A DNA stretch of 64,000 bases from Granulicella aggregans (GCF_025685565.1 NZ_JAGSYE010000001.1:1612001-1676000), one strand, 5' to 3'; positions 8,968 to 18,311 are shown, counted from the first letter of the stretch. A program made the numbers and translations. Notes: a model not told the origin generated them from the sequence alone.

Positions 8968-10587
8968 CTATCGCGGGCGCTCGTCGGCGATGAAGTGCCG
9001 GACCCGCGGCGGTTCTGCTCCCAGATGAAGCGCCCACACACGATCATGAAGCAGTTGATCGGTAACGGTCACAAGCTCATGCTGGCGTTCGTGGCCAAGC
9101 CATGACTCAACCACAAACTCTTCGAGGTAACATCCTGGCGTGATGGGATCCGCAAAGAGACCCCATTGAAGTGCCCCATCCCGCCGGCGAAATGCCTCCA
9201 TCTTTTCCATTTCGCCACGAAACTCCTGTAGCCGCAGAGGATCGATCTTGTACTGTACCGTCACTAACACTGGAGCTGAGTCCTGCGGCCTGTCGATAGA
9301 CATTTGCGGCTCGGGCCAGGTGGGGGCCGAAGCAAGGTCCATTGCCTGGCCACCCTTGAGAGAGTGGCTCACAGCAAGCGGGATAGTTAGCAGCAGAAAT
9401 GCACCTGCGGCAGCGAGAGCTGCACGAACACCAAAATGAGTCGCCATGGCACCCCAGATCAGGCTGCCAAGCGCCATGCCGCCCTGAAAGACCAGAAGAT
9501 ATACCGCAAGCGCTCTCGCTTGAATCCAGGCTGGCACCACAGCTCGCGTCGCGACGTTCAAGCTCGATAGCAGCGCGATCCAGCCAACTCCAGCCAGCAG
9601 CATGAGCAAGATGAGCATGGGGAAGGAGTGGACGAACGCCGAAGCAAGGGTAGCGACTCCGAAGAAGGCGGTCGCGGTCCCCACGAGAGCATCCAAAGAC
9701 AGCCGACCTCTGATAGATGGAAGCATGGCAGCGCCGATGAGCGCTCCCGCACCTAATGATCCAAGCAATACACCATACGCCGACGGTCCCCGCTTGAGCT
9801 CACGCACGACTATCGGTAGCAACGCCCATAGAGCACTGCCTGAGACCACGAAGCTTGCGGTCCGCACCAACACCGTCCTTAGTTCGGGTGAGTAGCGAAC
9901 GTATCGCAGCCCCGCGCGTACCGCACCTGTGAAACGCTCGGCGGGCAGCACGGACTTCTTTGCTGTCTCGCGCCACCGGTGCAGCACAACGAGAACAGCA
10001 GAGAACGATAAGGCATCGACAGCGAAGTTAGTTCCTGCACCGAACCTTGCCACTACAAAGCCGCCCAAAGCCGGCCCGATTGCGCGCGCCAGATTGTAGC
10101 CAACGCTATTGAGCGAAACAGCCGCGACGAGCTGTGACTTCGGAACCAAGTCGCTGACGATCGCTTGAAAGGGCGGAGCCTCCAAGGCTTCTCCCAGACC
10201 GACTCCACATGTGAATGCCAGCAGTGCAGCCGGAGTTACACGACCTGATAGCGTACATACCGCCAGTCCCGAGACAACCGCCAACAGGGAGTAATTGCTT
10301 ACGAGCAGGAGGAGCCGACGCGGAAAGATGTCTGCCAGAGCGCCTGCAGGAAGAGCAAGGAGGAATATGGGAAGGCCGGCAGCGGTTTGTACCAGAGAGA
10401 CCAGCATCGGCGAGGTCGTGATCGAGGTCATCAACCAAGCGGCGCCGACGGCCTGCATCCAGCCGCCTAAGTTCGAGACGAGCGTGGCGAGCCAGAGCGA
10501 CCGGAATGCCGTGCCCCGAAGCGGACTCCAAGAAGAGGGAGGACTGGAAGCGCCGCTTGTTTCTTCCGAAGTCGAGCTCATGCTCAT
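8968..10587 (-). CDS. MFS exporter (EntS/MFS_3-like) with C-terminal monooxygenase-like domain
   Basis: 539 residues. Residues about 25-410 are a 12-helix major-facilitator transporter of the DUF894/EntS type (FRSLWLATLVSNLGGWMQAVG at the start). The last about 110 residues form a separate soluble ferredoxin-like domain (PVLVTVQYKIDP...EEFVVESWLGHERQHE), as in antibiotic-biosynthesis-monooxygenase/Dabb proteins. This fusion is known in the family. It probably exports a small toxic or siderophore-like molecule; the soluble domain may bind or modify it. It is convergent to the esterase and divergent from the second isochorismatase gene. Confidence 0.85.
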   Translation of the reverse strand: MSMSSTSEETSGASSPPSSWSPLRGTAFRSLWLATLVSNLGGWMQAVGAAWLMTSITTSPMLVSLVQTAAGLPIFLLALPAGALADIFPRRLLLLVSNYSLLAVVSGLAVCTLSGRVTPAALLAFTCGVGLGEALEAPPFQAIVSDLVPKSQLVAAVSLNSVGYNLARAIGPALGGFVVARFGAGTNFAVDALSFSAVLVVLHRWRETAKKSVLPAERFTGAVRAGLRYVRYSPELRTVLVRTASFVVSGSALWALLPIVVRELKRGPSAYGVLLGSLGAGALIGAAMLPSIRGRLSLDALVGTATAFFGVATLASAFVHSFPMLILLMLLAGVGWIALLSSLNVATRAVVPAWIQARALAVYLLVFQGGMALGSLIWGAMATHFGVRAALAAAGAFLLLTIPLAVSHSLKGGQAMDLASAPTWPEPQMSIDRPQDSAPVLVTVQYKIDPLRLQEFRGEMEKMEAFRRRDGALQWGLFADPITPGCYLEEFVVESWLGHERQHELVTVTDQLLHDRVWALHLGAEPPRVRHFIADERPR

Positions 10588-10670
10588 CGGGACGGAACAC
10601 TCCCTTCACAGATTTACGCGCAACGTTTCACTCACGATAAGTGCCGCAGAAAGGAAGGAGTATCACGACT

Positions 10671-10706
10671 TTCTATTAGTGAGGGTATCCGCGCCGACTA
10701 ATAGAA
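10671..10706. promoter_or_regulatory. Candidate operator: 10-bp inverted repeat between divergent genes
   Basis: TTCTATTAGT (10671-10680) and ACTAATAGAA (10697-10706) are exact inverted repeats separated by 16 bp. They lie in the 239-bp region between the divergently transcribed MFS and isochorismatase genes. This geometry suits a dimeric repressor or LysR/HxlR-type regulator. No regulator gene of that kind is adjacent. Confidence 0.5.
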
Positions 10707-10826
10707 ATTGATGATAGGCACGCTCTACCTTCAGGCATAAGGTGAACTTGATCCGAAGCGGTCTTTGCGATTACCGCATAGAAGACTCGCGGCAATCTAT
10801 GACACGAACCATCAAAGGAGAATGCA

Positions 10827-11534
10827 ATGTCCAGTCCATTCCATATTGCGGAGCGAAGCGAGAAGGGTCTCCTGACTCCTCACAACTGCGTCCTTGTCCA
10901 GATCGATCTTCAGCCGCAGATGCTCTTCGCGGTGACGAACTTCGATCGCCAGGCAGTGATCAACAACAATGTCGTTCTAGCCAAAGCGGCCTTGATCTTT
11001 GGTGTTCCCAATGTGCTCTCAACCGTCGAGACGAAGAGCTTCAGCGGGCTCGTCTGGCCGCAGATCCAGGCTTTGTTTCCTGACCAGAAGCCGATCGAGC
11101 GGACGTCCATGAACTCATGGGACGACAAGAACTTCGTCGCAGCCGTCGCGAAGACGGGCAAGAAGAAGATCGTCTTGTCGGGTCTTTGGACGGAAACCTG
11201 CGTTGCGCTCGCCACGATCCAGGCCATGTACGACGGCTATGAGGTCTACGTCGTCGAGGACTGCTGCGGGGACGTGAGCGCGCTCTCGCACGAGAACGCG
11301 ATGAAACGCGTCATCCAGGCGGGAGCGAAGCCCGTGACAGCGCTTTCCGTGATGCTGGAGTGGCAGCGGGACTGGGGCCTGACCGATACCTATGCTGCCG
11401 TGATGGACGTGGTGAAGAACCACGAAGGCGAATACGGGATCGGGGTGGAGTATGCATACACGATGATCCACGGAGCCAAGCCAACGAAGTTCCCGGAGTA
11501 TGTGATTCCCGGCGCGGCGTTGGTCGGCAAGTAA
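10827..11534 (+). CDS. Isochorismatase-family cysteine hydrolase
   Basis: 235 residues; AAAGGAG ribosome site just upstream. Catalytic Asp in VQIDLQPQ and nucleophile Cys in LSGLWTETCVAL; the IERTSMNSWDD segment is shared with the paralogue at 6625-7254. The C-terminus (YAYTMIHGAKPTKFPEYVIPGAALVGK) is typical of the group often annotated as hydrolase near YtcJ-type amidohydrolases. First gene of a five-gene plus-strand unit reaching 16415. Substrate unknown. Confidence 0.87.
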   Translation: MSSPFHIAERSEKGLLTPHNCVLVQIDLQPQMLFAVTNFDRQAVINNNVVLAKAALIFGVPNVLSTVETKSFSGLVWPQIQALFPDQKPIERTSMNSWDDKNFVAAVAKTGKKKIVLSGLWTETCVALATIQAMYDGYEVYVVEDCCGDVSALSHENAMKRVIQAGAKPVTALSVMLEWQRDWGLTDTYAAVMDVVKNHEGEYGIGVEYAYTMIHGAKPTKFPEYVIPGAALVGK

Positions 11535-11590
11535 CACAACAAATCTGGCTCACCTTCGTTGCCTGGACGTTTGTAGCAAAGGAGCGAACC

Positions 11591-12511
11591 ATGTTGTCAT
11601 TTCGTAAAGCGAGCACGGCCTTGGGCACGGCCATCTTGGCGATGGCCGTGCTCTCTCATTCGTCTATGGCACAGAGCGCCAGCCATGATTTCGCTGCAGG
11701 CGGCGAGTTGGCTGTGGGATCGCAGTATGACACGACCCACGTCTATGTCTCGCCTGCGGACCTTAATGCGTTTGTCACGAGTTTCACAGCGACATTTGGC
11801 GGGCATACCTCGAAGAAGATCGTCTCAAATGTTCTCCCCGAGGCAAGCAGCACCGAGTTTCAGTATGTCTGGACGCCATCCGGCAATCTCTCCGTGTTTG
11901 CCTTTGATACGCCGATTCCATATCCATTTGGATTGGAGCGGACCGGTCTGCTGGTGACTGATCTGCCGGAGGCTGTCAAAGCAGCCCGAGCGTCCGGTGC
12001 CGAGATCGTCGTGGAACCGTTCAAGGATCCGATTGGACTCGATGCGGTCGTTCAGTGGGATGGAGGAGTGAAGACCCAACTCTACTGGCACACGACAGCT
12101 CCCAGCTATGAGGCGTTGGAGTACGTACCGGAGAATCGAGTATATGTCTCACCAGACCGCGCGGAGCAATTCGCCCGCCAGTATCTGGCGTTTACACGAG
12201 GCAAGTTAGTCGCCGAAGAGAAGAGTTCCGATGGGGCTGAGATAGGCCGGCCTGGGACAACGTACCGACGTATCCGTATCGAATCGAAGTTCGGCAAGCT
12301 GACGATCCTAGTGACAGACGGTCACCTTCCTTACCCGTTCGGTCGAGAACTCACCGGCTATGAGGTAAAGGACCTGGATTCGACGTTAGCAAAGGCGAAG
12401 AAAGCCGGAGCGAGTGTCCTGTGGGGTCCGTACGACGCAGGAGATCGCAGCGAGTCGATCGTGCAGTTCCCGGGCGGTTATATCGCCGAGGTCCACGCAC
12501 TCAAGAAGTAG
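11591..12511 (+). CDS. Exported protein with two glyoxalase/VOC-like modules
   Basis: ATG 11591 is chosen because it follows AAAGGAGCGAACC and gives a good Sec signal peptide (AILAMAVLSHSSMAQSA). The mature protein has two halves with the same pattern: THVYVSPADLNAFVTSF and NRVYVSPDRAEQFARQY, each followed by a PYPFG segment and an EIVVEPF or SVLWGPYD strand. This is an internal duplication of a VOC fold acting in the periplasm. The clear metal-ligand set of enzymes is not obvious, so it may bind rather than convert a ligand. It lies in the operon with isochorismatase and amidohydrolase genes. Confidence 0.75.
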   Translation: MLSFRKASTALGTAILAMAVLSHSSMAQSASHDFAAGGELAVGSQYDTTHVYVSPADLNAFVTSFTATFGGHTSKKIVSNVLPEASSTEFQYVWTPSGNLSVFAFDTPIPYPFGLERTGLLVTDLPEAVKAARASGAEIVVEPFKDPIGLDAVVQWDGGVKTQLYWHTTAPSYEALEYVPENRVYVSPDRAEQFARQYLAFTRGKLVAEEKSSDGAEIGRPGTTYRRIRIESKFGKLTILVTDGHLPYPFGRELTGYEVKDLDSTLAKAKKAGASVLWGPYDAGDRSESIVQFPGGYIAEVHALKK

Positions 12512-12615
12512 CCAGATATGCCTTATTAGTACGCCGCTACCGCTCCGCTCCGCGAGCGGCGGCAGGATCTGTGCGCTTTTGCGAGCCCAGTAACTCAACC
12601 CAAAAGGAGTCTTTC

Positions 12616-14436
12616 ATGGTTCCCAACACAATTCTCTACAACGGAAAGATCGCTACAAACGGCACCCCGCGCTTCGTGGAAGCGGTTGCTATCGAAGATG
12701 GCAAGATTACGGCCATCGGAACTGACGGCGAGGTGCTCGCGCTTCAGGGGCCCAGCACAAAGCTCATCGACCTAAAGCGGCATACGGCGATCCCGGGATT
12801 GAATGATTCGCATATCCACACCATCCGTGGCGGCCTCAACTTCAACATGGAACTGCGCTGGGATGGAGTACCGTCACTGGCCGACGCGCTAAGCATGCTC
12901 AAGGAACAGGCACAGCGGACCGCTCCGCCTCAATGGGTGCGGGTTGTCGGCGGCTGGAATGAGTTCCAGTTTGCCGAGCGGCGCATGCCGACGATCGCTG
13001 AGATCAATGAGGCAGCGCCAGAGGTCCCGGTCTTTGTGCTTCACCTTTACGACCGCGCGTGGCTGAACGGGGCTGCACTGCGCGCCGTTGGTTATACGAA
13101 GGGCAACGTTCCGTCATTTCCTGCCGGCGAGGTCGAGTATGACAGCAACGGCAACCCGACCGGCATGATTATCGCCAAGCCGAACGCAAACATTCTCTAC
13201 TCGACTCTAGCCAAAGGGCCGAAGCTTTCGCACGAAGACCAACTCAACTCGACGCGTCTCTTTATGCGCGAGTTGAATCGGTTCGGGCTGACCAGCGCTA
13301 TCGACGCCGGTGGCGGCTTCCAGAACTTCCCCGACGACTACGAAGTTATCAACGAGCTGCATAAGAGCGGCGATATGTCCCTACGCATCGCCTACAATCT
13401 CTTCACACAGAAGCCAAAGCAGGAGTTGTCCGACTTCCAGCGCTGGACGGGAATGGTCAAGCCTGGTCAGGGCGACGACTACTTTCGAGTGAACGGCGCT
13501 GGCGAGATGCTCGTGTTCTCCGCAGCAGACTTCGAGGACTTCCTGGTTGAACGTCCCGATGTGCCGGCGGTGATGGAAGGGGAGCTGGAGGCGGTGGTGC
13601 GCCATCTTGCCGAAAACCGCTGGCCATTCCGGCTTCATGCGACCTATGACGAGACGATCTCCCACGCGCTGAATGTCTATGAGAGGGTAAACCGCGATGT
13701 CCCGCTGGAGGGACTGCATTGGTTCTTCGACCACTGCGAGACGGTCTCGGAGCGCAACCTAGAACGCATCAAGGCTCTCGGTGGCGGAATCGCGATCCAG
13801 AACCGGATGGCCTTCCAGGGCGAGTATTTTGTTGATCGTTACGGCAAACAACAAGCGGCGCACACACCGCCAATCCGCAAGATGCTGGAGCTCGGAATTT
13901 CGGTCGGCGCGGGGACTGACGCCACCCGTGTCTCCAGCTACAATCCATTCCTCTCGCTCTATTGGCTAATCACGGGCAAGACGGTCGGCGGATTGGGACT
14001 CTATCCGCAAGAAAACCGCATGAGCAGCGAGGAGGCGCTGCGGCTTTACACAATTGGTTCGAGCTGGTTTTCGTCGGAGGATGGCAAGAAAGGTTCGATC
14101 GCAGTGGGTCAGTTCGCGGACCTGGCTGTGCTCTCCGCCGACTTCTTCACCATCCCTGAAGAAGATATTCGCGATCTAGAGTCGGTCTTGACGGTCACGG
14201 GCGGCAAGGTGGTCTATGCGGCGGATAACTTTGAGCCGCTCGCGCCGCCGTCGTTGCCGGTCAGCCCAGATTGGTCGCCCGTCAAGACTTATGGAGGCTA
14301 CGCGAAGAACAATTTGTATCCCGCAGCTGTCCATGCACGGACGCAGCAGCCAGTCGCGCAAACAGCACACCGGCATCGGTATGTGCAGAGCGATGGCGGT
14401 GTATGGAGTCTTGGCTGCGATTGCTTTGCGTTCTAG
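12616..14436 (+). CDS. YtcJ-type amidohydrolase
   Basis: ATG 12616 follows AAAGGAGTC; 606 residues. The metal-binding motif IPGLNDSHIHT is near residue 65, and FDHCETV, RLHATYDE and GTDATRVSSYNPF supply later ligands of the amidohydrolase-3 fold. The C-terminus has an extra tail with HRHRYVQSDGGVWSLGCDC, a conserved feature of some acidobacterial and proteobacterial homologues. Cytosolic hydrolase, substrate unknown. Middle gene of the 10827-16415 operon. Confidence 0.87.
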   Translation: MVPNTILYNGKIATNGTPRFVEAVAIEDGKITAIGTDGEVLALQGPSTKLIDLKRHTAIPGLNDSHIHTIRGGLNFNMELRWDGVPSLADALSMLKEQAQRTAPPQWVRVVGGWNEFQFAERRMPTIAEINEAAPEVPVFVLHLYDRAWLNGAALRAVGYTKGNVPSFPAGEVEYDSNGNPTGMIIAKPNANILYSTLAKGPKLSHEDQLNSTRLFMRELNRFGLTSAIDAGGGFQNFPDDYEVINELHKSGDMSLRIAYNLFTQKPKQELSDFQRWTGMVKPGQGDDYFRVNGAGEMLVFSAADFEDFLVERPDVPAVMEGELEAVVRHLAENRWPFRLHATYDETISHALNVYERVNRDVPLEGLHWFFDHCETVSERNLERIKALGGGIAIQNRMAFQGEYFVDRYGKQQAAHTPPIRKMLELGISVGAGTDATRVSSYNPFLSLYWLITGKTVGGLGLYPQENRMSSEEALRLYTIGSSWFSSEDGKKGSIAVGQFADLAVLSADFFTIPEEDIRDLESVLTVTGGKVVYAADNFEPLAPPSLPVSPDWSPVKTYGGYAKNNLYPAAVHARTQQPVAQTAHRHRYVQSDGGVWSLGCDCFAF

Positions 14437-14510
14437 GTGAAGGAAGTAGGCGCGCCGAGGCCGGAGCAGAGCCGAGTCTCGATTCCGACTCTTCAGACCA
14501 GAGAGGTGCC

Positions 14511-15968
14511 ATGCAACCCCGATTGAGACAACACGGCCGACGGCGCAAAGTCATCGCGGCGTTCAGTCTCTCACTCGGCATTCTCTCGCCTATGTTCGGG
14601 CAAACGGGCGTACTCACCGAAGCACCTCCAGCCGACCGAAGTTACAAGATTTTGCGGGAGGATGAAGACTGGACTTTCCTGAGAGAGAAAGCGCTGCGGC
14701 GAGACATCTGGGACCCAGTCAAATACATTCCAATGAGTTGGAAGAGCGATGAGTGGTATTCGACTGTTGGGGGTGAGATCCGCGAGGTATGGGAGCAGAT
14801 CGGCAATGACGAGTTCGGTCAGACCCCTTATTGGAATGGCTATCTTCTCCAGCGCTACATGGTCCACGTGGACACGCATTACGGCCCGCACCTTCGTACC
14901 TTCGTCCAGTTGAAGAGTGGCCTCGAAGACAATCGTATTGGCGGCCCGCGAATCATCGACGAAAAGCGACTCGACTTCCTCGCGGCCTACCTTGAGTTTG
15001 GCACTGCCGGTGAGCGAGAGGATCGTGACTTTATCAAACTCCGCGTTGGCCGCCAGGAGCTGAACTATGGGTCTGGCAGACTCGTCTCGGTTAGGGAAGG
15101 CCCAAATGTCCGCCAGAGCTTCGACGGTTTCAAGGTCCGGGGTAAGGTTGGCGGTTGGCACGTCGACGGCTGGGCCGTGCGCCCCGATCTCGACAAACCT
15201 GGCTTCTTCAACAACGCGCCGAACCACGCGACCGAGTTCTGGGGAGTGTACGCAACCCGTCCAGTAACGAAGCTTGCCTCCGCGGACGGCTACTACCTGG
15301 GACTCGATCGTCAGTCCGCGACGTTCAATCGTGGAACGGCTCATGAACTGCGTCACACCCTTGGCGTTCGGCTTTGGAGGCCGATCGCCCTGAAAGAAAA
15401 GCGGTGGGATTTCGACGACGAAGCGGTTTGGCAGTTCGGCAGCTTTGGTACAGGAGGGATCAGGGCTTGGACAGTCGCCTCGGACCACGGCTACAGCTTC
15501 CTCGATACTCCACTGCGCCCCCGCGTGAGCGTGAAGGCGGATCTCTCCAGCGGCGACGATCCGAATAAGAAGGATCTTGGCACATTCAACCCGATCTTTC
15601 CGCTTGGCAACTACTTCGGGGTTCTTGCCTCGACCGGCCCCGGTCCAGTGAACTTCATGGACATTCATCCCAGGCTGCAGACGCAGTTCCCGCATGGCGT
15701 GACGGTCTCTACCGATTGGGTCTTCCAATGGAGGCAAAGCACCTTGGATGGAATCTATACGGTTCCAGGTTCGCTCCTGCGACCCACAGGAACGAGCCGC
15801 GCGAGGTATGTGGGCGACCGGCCCGGAATTGAGGTGAAATGGCAAGTAGATCGCCACCTCTGGATGCAGGCAGACTACGGCATCTTCGACCCCGGCAACT
15901 TCATCAAGCAGACCCAGCCAGCGAAGGACCTCAATTATTGGGCGCTCTGGGCCGGGTACAAGTTTTAA
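14511..15968 (+). CDS. Outer-membrane porin of the alginate-export (AlgE-like) family
   Basis: ATG 14511 after GAGAGGTG gives 485 residues with a signal peptide (AAFSLSLGILSPMFGQ). The mature protein has the Alginate_exp pattern (YSTVGGEIREVWEQIG, LRVGRQELNYGSGRLVSVREGPNVRQSFDG) and ends in an aromatic residue (WAGYKF) suited to a beta-barrel. In this family many members are not alginate-specific; here it probably serves the small-molecule pathway encoded around it. Confidence 0.83.
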   Translation: MQPRLRQHGRRRKVIAAFSLSLGILSPMFGQTGVLTEAPPADRSYKILREDEDWTFLREKALRRDIWDPVKYIPMSWKSDEWYSTVGGEIREVWEQIGNDEFGQTPYWNGYLLQRYMVHVDTHYGPHLRTFVQLKSGLEDNRIGGPRIIDEKRLDFLAAYLEFGTAGEREDRDFIKLRVGRQELNYGSGRLVSVREGPNVRQSFDGFKVRGKVGGWHVDGWAVRPDLDKPGFFNNAPNHATEFWGVYATRPVTKLASADGYYLGLDRQSATFNRGTAHELRHTLGVRLWRPIALKEKRWDFDDEAVWQFGSFGTGGIRAWTVASDHGYSFLDTPLRPRVSVKADLSSGDDPNKKDLGTFNPIFPLGNYFGVLASTGPGPVNFMDIHPRLQTQFPHGVTVSTDWVFQWRQSTLDGIYTVPGSLLRPTGTSRARYVGDRPGIEVKWQVDRHLWMQADYGIFDPGNFIKQTQPAKDLNYWALWAGYKF

Positions 15969-15977
15969 GGAGGTCGC

Positions 15978-16415
15978 ATGAACCGCTTACAGACCGCTTC
16001 TCTGATCACGGCGCGAGTTCTTCTTGCGCTTGTATTCCTACTGAACGGCCTCGGGATTGTCGATCAGAGCGAAGCGCTCCGCGAGTTGATCGGTCGGGGG
16101 GCCCCGGTCAGCATCGCGCCCACACTCTTATGGATTGCGCGAGCCGTGGAGGTCATCGCCGGCGCTTCGCTGGCCTTCGGGATCGCTCCGGAACTCGCCG
16201 CTGTTGCACTCATTGGCTTCCTGATCCCCGCGACATGGGTGGGCCATCCATTCTGGCTCGAGAAAGGCGAGAGCATCTACATACCGCAGCTCATCAACTT
16301 CTTCAAGAATGTGGCGATCATCGGGGGGCTGCTATTCGTCGCATCCATCGGCAACCAGACGTCCCTGTTAAGTACGTCCGTACTGTATCGCCGGAAACTC
16401 AAGCCCCCAAGTTAG
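15978..16415 (+). CDS. DoxX-family membrane protein
   Basis: 145 residues with four hydrophobic helices (ARVLLALVFLLNGLGIV, LWIARAVEVIAGASLAFG, LAAVALIGFLIPATW, NVAIIGGLLFVAS). It is preceded by the perfect ribosome site AAGGAGGTCGC and starts 9 bp after the porin stop. It ends the five-gene operon. DoxX proteins are linked to thiol or redox homeostasis in some bacteria; the role here is open. Confidence 0.82.
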   Translation: MNRLQTASLITARVLLALVFLLNGLGIVDQSEALRELIGRGAPVSIAPTLLWIARAVEVIAGASLAFGIAPELAAVALIGFLIPATWVGHPFWLEKGESIYIPQLINFFKNVAIIGGLLFVASIGNQTSLLSTSVLYRRKLKPPS

Positions 16416-16585
16416 CTCAAAATCTAATCCAGAAGTTGCCGGCGTCAAGCGCCGTGATGACCAGTTTGTGCGACTTGAAAGCAAGTCCACCCCTCGGGCC
16501 ACGAGGAAGTGTTAATCCCAAAGGACTAGGCCAACGATATTGAGGGTGGCAGGAGCCTTAGTGTTACCGCTCGCAGAGCAAACAT

Positions 16586-17362
16586 TCATATCTGGGTTCC
16601 CATTTTTTGGGGCAAATTTAGGCCGCCTCCCGAATCTTCGGGAGACAGACTCCCACGCCAGAGCGGAATTCGGAGCTTGATGGACATTCTGACGAGGTCC
16701 GCCAAAGATTCAGCTTCCATCTTCCGCATGACTTGGCTTCTATGGATCTGTAGAGTGACTTCGGATATTCCCAGCAAAGACGATGCTTGCTTATTCAATA
16801 AGCCCCGGACAACCAGGGAAAATACTTCCCTTTCGCGCGGTGTCAGCCGAGCGAAGCGGCTCCTCAGCTTCGCCGCTTCTGCCTTCTGCGCACACCGCCG
16901 CCTATTGAATGCGAAGGCTTTTCTAATTGCTGTAAGTAACGCCGGTGAGTCGAGTGGTTCGGTCAGGAAATCAAACGCGCCCGTTTTAATTGCTGAGACG
17001 GCGGACGCAACATCAGGGTGGTCGCTGATGAATATGATCGGGGGAGCTTCAGCCTTCACCATCTTCCTTAGCAACTCTAGACCCCTGCAATCGGGCATGC
17101 AGAAGTTCACGATGACGCATGATGCCCTCTCCCTGTCGCTGAATCGCACGTACTCCTCTGCCGAAGGGAAGGCGATTACCTCTATCCCAACTGCGCTCAG
17201 AGCGGCCGAAATCTCGGTTCGAACATTCTGGTCGTCCTCAACGAGATGTACGATCTCTCGTTCGGTCTCGCAATCCGCAACGCGGTGATCTCGGAGGGAT
17301 GTCTGCTTTAGAAAGGGCCTAGGAGTCAAGACGACTTCGCTGGCAAATTCGAGAACTGGCAT
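16586..17362 (-). CDS. FixJ-type regulator with a degenerate receiver (phospho-acceptor Asp replaced by Asn)
   Basis: The start at 17362 is preferred because AAAGGTGG precedes it (258 residues); an earlier in-frame ATG is at 17446. The receiver keeps the acidic pocket (VEDDQNV). The residue at the phosphorylation position is N86 (CVIVNFCMP instead of ..D..MP), and the conserved Lys is E135 (FLTEPLD). The LuxR-type HTH is intact (LTPREREVFSLVVRGL, then ISEVTLQIHRSQVMRKM). It is therefore probably a phosphorylation-independent or constitutively set transcription factor. No kinase lies beside it; it converges on the DoxX operon end. Confidence 0.88.
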   Translation of the reverse strand: MPVLEFASEVVLTPRPFLKQTSLRDHRVADCETEREIVHLVEDDQNVRTEISAALSAVGIEVIAFPSAEEYVRFSDRERASCVIVNFCMPDCRGLELLRKMVKAEAPPIIFISDHPDVASAVSAIKTGAFDFLTEPLDSPALLTAIRKAFAFNRRRCAQKAEAAKLRSRFARLTPREREVFSLVVRGLLNKQASSLLGISEVTLQIHRSQVMRKMEAESLADLVRMSIKLRIPLWRGSLSPEDSGGGLNLPQKMGTQI

Positions 17363-17647
17363 GGTGACCACCTTTGAACTGCCATGACTTCTGTGACACA
17401 ACGTGTCAAGGGAATACAAACAAGTCATGGTGTTGCGTGATACCAAAGCTCGAGAATGGGAATCACGCTAATGGAATTCTGTTATGCGGTAATTATCTGG
17501 ATACTATTGACGGGACGAAATCCCCATTGGGGGCGTCTCAGACAGCTCTTTCGGATGGAAATGAGGTGCCCCCAATCCGAACGTCACGACAAGCGACTGC
17601 GCTGGTCCTATGTGCGGTTCCCGACAGAAGAGCGGCGTCGCATTGAG

Positions 17648-18019
17648 CTATCGGCGGGGGGAAACAATAAGAAGCTTTCTTCCAAAGAGACGAGCGTCAA
17701 CGGAGTATGCGCCAGGACCTAAGACAGCTACTACCGCGCTGCTCAGTATCGAAAGAGCAAGATGAAAGCCATGCTCTCCCTTAACCTCCCAGGTAGCTGC
17801 CAGTTGTATGAGGCAGCTGAGGACTGCCGCGTAAGGAGTCAACAGGCCGAGGCAAAGAAAGATAGCGGGCAATATAAAAGCCAGGGATACCCATACTGTT
17901 GTTACGAGCGTCCAGTGAGCGGAGCCCTCCCAGACTAAGTTGATGGCAACAAGAATGCGCAGGAGAAAGAGCGCCGCGCCCGCCGTCCCCGTTGGGAACA
18001 TGGAATATAGTCTCTGCAC
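17648..18019 (-). CDS. DoxX-like small membrane protein
   Basis: 123 residues with about four hydrophobic segments (AALFLLRILVAINLVW, WVSLAFILPAIFLCLGLL, AVLSCLIQLAATW, SILSSAVVAVLGPGAYSVD). Starts MQRLYSMFPTGTAG, matching the broken copy at 22896-23037. The YSVDARLFGRK ending is typical of DoxX relatives. It stands alone on its strand; function unknown. Confidence 0.7.
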   Translation of the reverse strand: MQRLYSMFPTGTAGAALFLLRILVAINLVWEGSAHWTLVTTVWVSLAFILPAIFLCLGLLTPYAAVLSCLIQLAATWEVKGEHGFHLALSILSSAVVAVLGPGAYSVDARLFGRKLLIVSPRR

Positions 18020-18311
18020 ACGGGTGAGGTTACTCTGTCGCGCTGGCGACAGATAGCCCCGAACGGAGGGACAATCAACTATTCTTTCGGATAGTGCAAA
18101 TCTCTACCAAGGCAATGTATCTTATCGTTCACGATCTTCCTGTAGGCGCATGCGGAAGATTGGCGCTCAGCTCGAGTTGTGGAGCCGGGTAGACAGCGGC
18201 ATTGAATGGAACTCGCAGCCCCTCGGCGGTGGCTCATTCGAGCGGCCTGAATCGATCGCATTGAATCTGTCTGATATGGTTCGCGCTGGGACAGATTGGA
18301 GTCGGACGACC

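Noticed and set aside
14571-15857. 428-codon open frame antisense to the alginate-export-type porin
   Set aside because: No recognisable domain, while the plus strand has signal peptide, family motifs and a barrel terminus.
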